IMG/VR virus record: IMGVR_UViG_3300008117_000415
Span: 1 to 31,546 of that record
Origin: a virus
Reading direction: 5' to 3' (one strand)
Length of the DNA stretch: 31,546 nt
Both the position numbers and the translations under genes were made by a program. Under the pieces are notes generated by a model that saw only the letters and a list, made by a program, of their open reading frames with translations, did not search any database and was not told the DNA's origin. Numbering within the stretch: the stretch's first letter is position 1; every line of letters begins with the position of its first letter. Shown here piece by piece: positions 29,013-31,546 of this stretch.

Positions 29013-29564
29013 TTATTTAGTTAATTGTTTGTGTGCGTGGTATCTCCAACTCTTGGCACGCTTCACAGTAATAATGTCGTGACAGTTATGACAACGCACT
29101 ACACACTTTTGTATTTCCTTTTTAATCTTGTGTAATGGTTGAATGTCACGAATCATGTCAGCGATTGTGTATTCCTTATCGCCCCTAGTGTGTAGGTGGT
29201 CAAAGGTCAGACTACGAATGTCGGAATCAGTAATCTTAACTATTTGGTTAATTGTGGAATTAGGAACTTTGCCTTTAAGTAACTTCTTAATGCGAAGTTT
29301 CTTTTTGGCGCAATCAACGCAAGTATGTTTAGCAAAGTAAGTCGCTAAGAAAGCATGAATCTCTTTCTTACGCCTTCTTCTATTCCGATACATTCTTTGT
29401 AATTGAGCGTTTGTATTCTTTCGATAGTAAGCCCTCTGTCGCTCGCTTTGGCATGGTCGGCAATAGGGTTGTGTATTACCGACAACGCCACGAGTTGAAC
29501 GCTTCTTATTGAATGAAGTCAATGGTTTTTTAGTTTTACAATGACTACAAACTTTTGTTTTCAT
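29013..29564 (-). CDS. HNH endonuclease (homing-type)
   Basis: This 183-aa protein starts with a zinc finger (CSHCKTKKPLTSF with Cys6, Cys9, then YCRPC with Cys35, Cys38), followed by a basic helical stretch. The HNH domain holds TCVDCAKKK, LTFDHLHTRGDK and RCHNCHD, a His-Asn-His metal site with paired structural cysteines. Such free-standing phage HNH genes often spread by cutting genomes that lack them. AGGAG precedes the ATG. It lies 9 nt upstream of the structured region. It is too small for an IscB-type RNA-guided nuclease and has no RuvC motif. Confidence 0.85.
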   Translation of the reverse strand: MKTKVCSHCKTKKPLTSFNKKRSTRGVVGNTQPYCRPCQSERQRAYYRKNTNAQLQRMYRNRRRRKKEIHAFLATYFAKHTCVDCAKKKLRIKKLLKGKVPNSTINQIVKITDSDIRSLTFDHLHTRGDKEYTIADMIRDIQPLHKIKKEIQKCVVRCHNCHDIITVKRAKSWRYHAHKQLTK

Positions 29565-29572
29565 TATTTCTC

Positions 29573-29734
29573 CTAGTTGAGAACTTTATTCACGCAATTA
29601 AAACAGAACCACAACACAGGAACGCCGTATGAATCACTTACATACTTACCCGAAGTTGTTAGTCCGTCTTGCTGGCATGAATCACAGTTAGTTAATTGGT
29701 CAGGTGTCACTCTGATTGCTTCTACATAACCCAT
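29573..29734 (-). CDS. Small zinc-ribbon protein (53 aa)
   Basis: This 53-aa protein reads MGYVEAIRVTPDQLTNCDSC at the start and WFCFNCVNKVLN at the end, giving C-x2-C, about 23 residues, C-x2-C, a zinc ribbon. AAAGGAA lies before the ATG within the end of the upstream gene. Spacing to neighbours is 2 to 8 nt, consistent with an operon. Function unknown. Confidence 0.6.
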   Translation of the reverse strand: MGYVEAIRVTPDQLTNCDSCQQDGLTTSGKYVSDSYGVPVLWFCFNCVNKVLN

Positions 29735-29736
29735 GA

Positions 29737-29877
29737 TTATTTCCTTTCCAAGATTGTGTAAGTTAAATCATCAGCAAGTTCTGAATCCATGAAATCGGCA
29801 ATCCAACCTTCTAAAGAGCCCTCAAACTCTTCTAGGTCATGATTACGCAACTCAAACTGAATTACTAACTTTTTCAT
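29737..29877 (-). CDS. Small acidic hypothetical protein (46 aa)
   Basis: This 46-aa protein reads MKKLVIQFELRNHDLEEFEG and continues as an amphipathic acidic helix (GWIADFMDSELADDL). It overlaps the membrane-protein gene upstream by 4 nt (ATGA) and ends 2 nt before the zinc-ribbon start codon. It is too short to identify. Tight packing with neighbours in one strand is the main evidence that it is a gene. Confidence 0.5.
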   Translation of the reverse strand: MKKLVIQFELRNHDLEEFEGSLEGWIADFMDSELADDLTYTILERK

Positions 29878-30053
29878 TTATTCACCGCCTCATCTATTAA
29901 CTTTTGGCATGAGCCATAACCGAAAGCGTTTGCGTAAGGTTTATCGCCTACATAACAAACATCACGAGTAGCCCATGACATAAGTATTGTTAAAAGAATT
30001 GCTGGAATTATTACGAGAACAATCCAACCTCTACGAGTTAATTTGGTAGCCAT
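29874..30053 (-). CDS. Small single-pass membrane protein (59 aa)
   Basis: This 59-aa protein has a basic N-terminus (MATKLTRRG), a transmembrane helix at about residues 10-27 (WIVLVIIPAILLTILMSW), and a short outer part with two cysteines (DVCYVGDK and YGSCQK) that might form a disulfide. AAAGGATT precedes the ATG inside the gene upstream. It could be a membrane-located phage protein, for example for superinfection exclusion; a holin is less likely with a single short helix. Confidence 0.6.
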   Translation of the reverse strand: MATKLTRRGWIVLVIIPAILLTILMSWATRDVCYVGDKPYANAFGYGSCQKLIDEAVNK

Positions 30054-30056
30054 GAT

Positions 30057-30680
30057 TTAATCCTTTGGATAGATTTGAGATAGGGGAAGTGTTTTGTAAT
30101 GAACATCTTGGGCGTTACTTGGAGTCATGTAAGCAACAACAAACCGACTACCAACTAACTTCACAATCTTTCCAAGTCTTGTTCTACCAAACGCACGAAT
30201 AGCAACTACATCACCGATTAGTGCGTTGTATAGAGGGTTTGCGTTAGCAATACGACCTCTGTAAGAAATAGAGAGGGCTCGAAGTTCTGCCTTGTGAGCA
30301 TAGACCTCAGATAGTAAATCAACTCTCTTTCTCATCTTCTTAATTGCTTGTTCATAGGTAGTTGAGTTGTGACCTGTGCTAATAACACCCTGACCAAGCC
30401 AAGCGAGATGTATCAGTTCATCAAAGACACCGCCAACTTCCCACACATAACTATTGAATGAGATTCGAGTTTTGTTATTTGGTTGTTGCCATTCCTGCTT
30501 CCAAGTAACTATTGCGAAACCTTTGTAGATTTCACAGTTATAGTCTTCGTCAATCACACGACCATTGACATAGTTTCTGTCTTCAACGCACCTCTTGAAT
30601 CTGTCTAAATAAAAAGATTCATTAGGAACATTTGTATTAACAGAAGATTGAGTTTCTTCAACTTGTAGTTCAGTTGTCAT
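30057..30680 (-). CDS. Hypothetical protein
   Basis: This 207-aa protein is not recognised. Residues 1-25 are disordered, 25-100 mixed alpha/beta (AIVTWKQEWQQPNNKTRISF), 105-140 helical, and the final 55 residues strand-rich (VVAIRAFGRTRLGKIVKLVG), which look like a small KOW- or SH3-like barrel with an aromatic and basic face. No catalytic motif is visible. It overlaps the upstream gene by one base (TAATG). Confidence 0.55.
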   Translation of the reverse strand: MTTELQVEETQSSVNTNVPNESFYLDRFKRCVEDRNYVNGRVIDEDYNCEIYKGFAIVTWKQEWQQPNNKTRISFNSYVWEVGGVFDELIHLAWLGQGVISTGHNSTTYEQAIKKMRKRVDLLSEVYAHKAELRALSISYRGRIANANPLYNALIGDVVAIRAFGRTRLGKIVKLVGSRFVVAYMTPSNAQDVHYKTLPLSQIYPKD

Positions 30681-31291
30681 TAGCCCATTACCTCTCTTGC
30701 TTCTAATACTTTCTCGATAAGGATTTGCGCCAACTCAATGTCGAGTTGAACAATGTTTATTTCTTTGTAATTACCTTGTTGGTCACGAATAGAGCGTGTA
30801 TCAAACTTTAGATTGTTTGAGTTACCGCGACCACCAAGAATGGATTGAAACGAATCAAGAACTGACTTCTCTAATCTAGCGCGTTGCTCTTGAATCATCT
30901 TGCGTTCTAGGTCGCGTTGCTCTTGTTCTCTCTTTGCTTGCTCACGCTCTTCATTTTGTTTGCGTTCCTCTTCTGCCCAACGCGGTTCAAGAACAGACCA
31001 ACACTCAACAATGTCTTGTGGGCGTGCGAGCCAATAGACATCTTGTGTGCCGTTCTTAGCGGTCACTAGATAACCAACAGAGCGAGAGCCCTGTGGTGCT
31101 TTAACGAACTCAGGGTGATTCTGAATGTCAGAGCGATACACCTTGTATTCGTATTTAGTTAGATTGACGAGAGTTGCTTTCTCAACATCTGCCTTATGAA
31201 CTCGTTGTGGGTCTTTCTTATCGCGTGATGAATACTGCCATGACGGAATAACTGCGTATTCAACACCAACTTGTAATTCATTGAACTTCAT
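30680..31291 (-). CDS. Hypothetical protein with central charged coiled coil
   Basis: This 203-aa protein is not recognised. Residues 1-100 form an alpha/beta domain with several Tyr and Trp (VGYLVTAKNGTQDVYWLARP). Residues 105-150 are a highly charged coiled coil (AEEERKQNEEREQAKREQEQ). The C-terminus is strand-helix (NIVQLDIELAQILIEKVL). The coiled coil suggests oligomerisation. TTAGGAGAA before the ATG is a good ribosome binding site. The gene is the first of the run that ends near 29573. Confidence 0.6.
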   Translation of the reverse strand: MKFNELQVGVEYAVIPSWQYSSRDKKDPQRVHKADVEKATLVNLTKYEYKVYRSDIQNHPEFVKAPQGSRSVGYLVTAKNGTQDVYWLARPQDIVECWSVLEPRWAEEERKQNEEREQAKREQEQRDLERKMIQEQRARLEKSVLDSFQSILGGRGNSNNLKFDTRSIRDQQGNYKEINIVQLDIELAQILIEKVLEAREVMG

Positions 31292-31340
31292 GATTTCTCC
31301 TAATTGTTTGTATTTGTATTTGGATTATTTGTAATTGGAA

Positions 31341-31377
31341 TGTGGGGCGTGCGAATCTCGTAACTACACGCCCCACA
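31341..31377 (-). terminator. 11-bp hairpin between the last two leftward genes
   Basis: TGTGGGGCGTG (31341-31351) pairs with CACGCCCCACA (31367-31377), loop 15 nt. On the - strand no T-run follows the stem, so it is at best a weak terminator, possibly a processing or stabilising element. A smaller hairpin TGTCAC/GTGACA (31380-31398) sits at the end of the partial gene. The rest of the 108-nt gap holds only the ribosome binding site of the next gene. Confidence 0.55.
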
Positions 31378-31399
31378 CTTGTCACCTAGAGAGTGACAT

Positions 31400-31546
31400 C
31401 TATGAGTTGGAAGTAACTCTGCGAGCAATCGCGTTGCGAACGATTGTGCGAGCCATACCAACTAAATCGAATGGATTGTTAATCACAGAAGCAACATCTG
31501 AGTAATGCGCTTTCTCATGAGTTAATCCAATCATTTCTTCGTGACT
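31400..31546 (-). CDS. Partial hypothetical protein (C-terminus only)
   Basis: The C-terminal 48 residues of a leftward gene enter from the right edge. They include EEMIGLTHEKAHYSDVASVI and end with RNAIARRVTSNS and a TAG stop. Too little is visible to name it. The frame is open to the window edge. It is separated from the next gene by a hairpin. Confidence 0.5.
   Translation of the reverse strand, partial: SHEEMIGLTHEKAHYSDVASVINNPFDLVGMARTIVRNAIARRVTSNS

Noticed and set aside
28858-29564. IscB/HEARO-type RNA-guided system (HNH gene plus structured RNA)
   Set aside because: The HNH protein is only 183 aa and has no RuvC or bridge-helix motifs; the adjacent RNA is too short for known omegaRNA. 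The association remains listed as a finding without this claim.
28858-29564. Group I intron carrying an HNH gene
   Set aside because: The structured part is too short, no P7-type core is recognised, and it does not interrupt a gene.

Overview
The window looks like a segment of a temperate phage (or prophage) of an AT-rich actinobacterium. Two WhiB-type iron-sulfur regulators point to Actinobacteria. A PolA-type phage replication set, a class II ribonucleotide reductase and a tyrosine integrase with an excisionase-like gene point to an integrating phage. The moderate-to-low GC content (judged by eye) fits freshwater low-GC actinobacteria such as the Nanopelagicales (acI) better than Streptomyces or Mycobacterium; that host assignment is inference. 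No capsid, portal, tail or terminase gene is recognisable, so this is the non-structural part of a larger genome.

Layout. Positions 1-24917 are read entirely on the + strand and 25047-31546 entirely on the - strand. The two units converge on a hairpin terminator at 24925-24948. On the + side, 3-13564 is a dense replication/recombination operon: helicase loader, SWIM protein, DnaB helicase, DnaG-type primase, SNF2 helicase, MerR-like protein, probable SSB, DNA polymerase I, RecA, Hjc-like nuclease, WhiB, Cas4/RecB-like Fe-S nuclease, a truncated subtilase-like secreted protein, a DUF6378-like protein and a RuvC-like resolvase. Genes mostly overlap by 1-20 nt (ATGA or TGATG junctions). A SpoVS-family protein follows (13620-13907). 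Then comes an array of about 16 small, mostly unrecognised basic or Ser/Gly-rich proteins (13948-19807), three of which share an N-terminal FNDRR tag. The + unit ends with a tightly coupled nucleotidyltransferase / HAD-like / 500-aa TGT-like cluster (19827-22745) and a class II ribonucleotide reductase (22905-24917).

The - side, read right to left, holds small proteins, an HNH endonuclease followed by a 147-nt multi-hairpin region that looks like a structured RNA (28858-29004), an Api92-like protein with a Cys-rich tail, a second WhiB, a 58-aa protein, a pyrimidine-dimer-glycosylase-like protein, an excisionase-like HTH protein, a control region, the integrase and a secreted muralytic enzyme. 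The control region contains an intrinsic terminator, a candidate promoter and 15-bp iterons.

How it works together. The loader, helicase, primase, polymerase, SSB and RecA would copy and recombine the phage genome. The nucleases and two resolvase-like enzymes would process branches, and the ribonucleotide reductase would supply deoxynucleotides. The polymerase has Leu at the position equivalent to E. coli Phe762, a state associated with temperate phages, which agrees with the integrase module. The control region between xis and int appears to separate xis transcription from int transcription. The points most worth a second look are the structured RNA beside the HNH gene, the FNDRR small-protein array, the NTase/HAD/TGT-like cluster, the 32-bp palindrome in the reductase gene, the 19-bp repeat read in two frames within the integrase gene, and the WhiB with an expanded Cys spacing.
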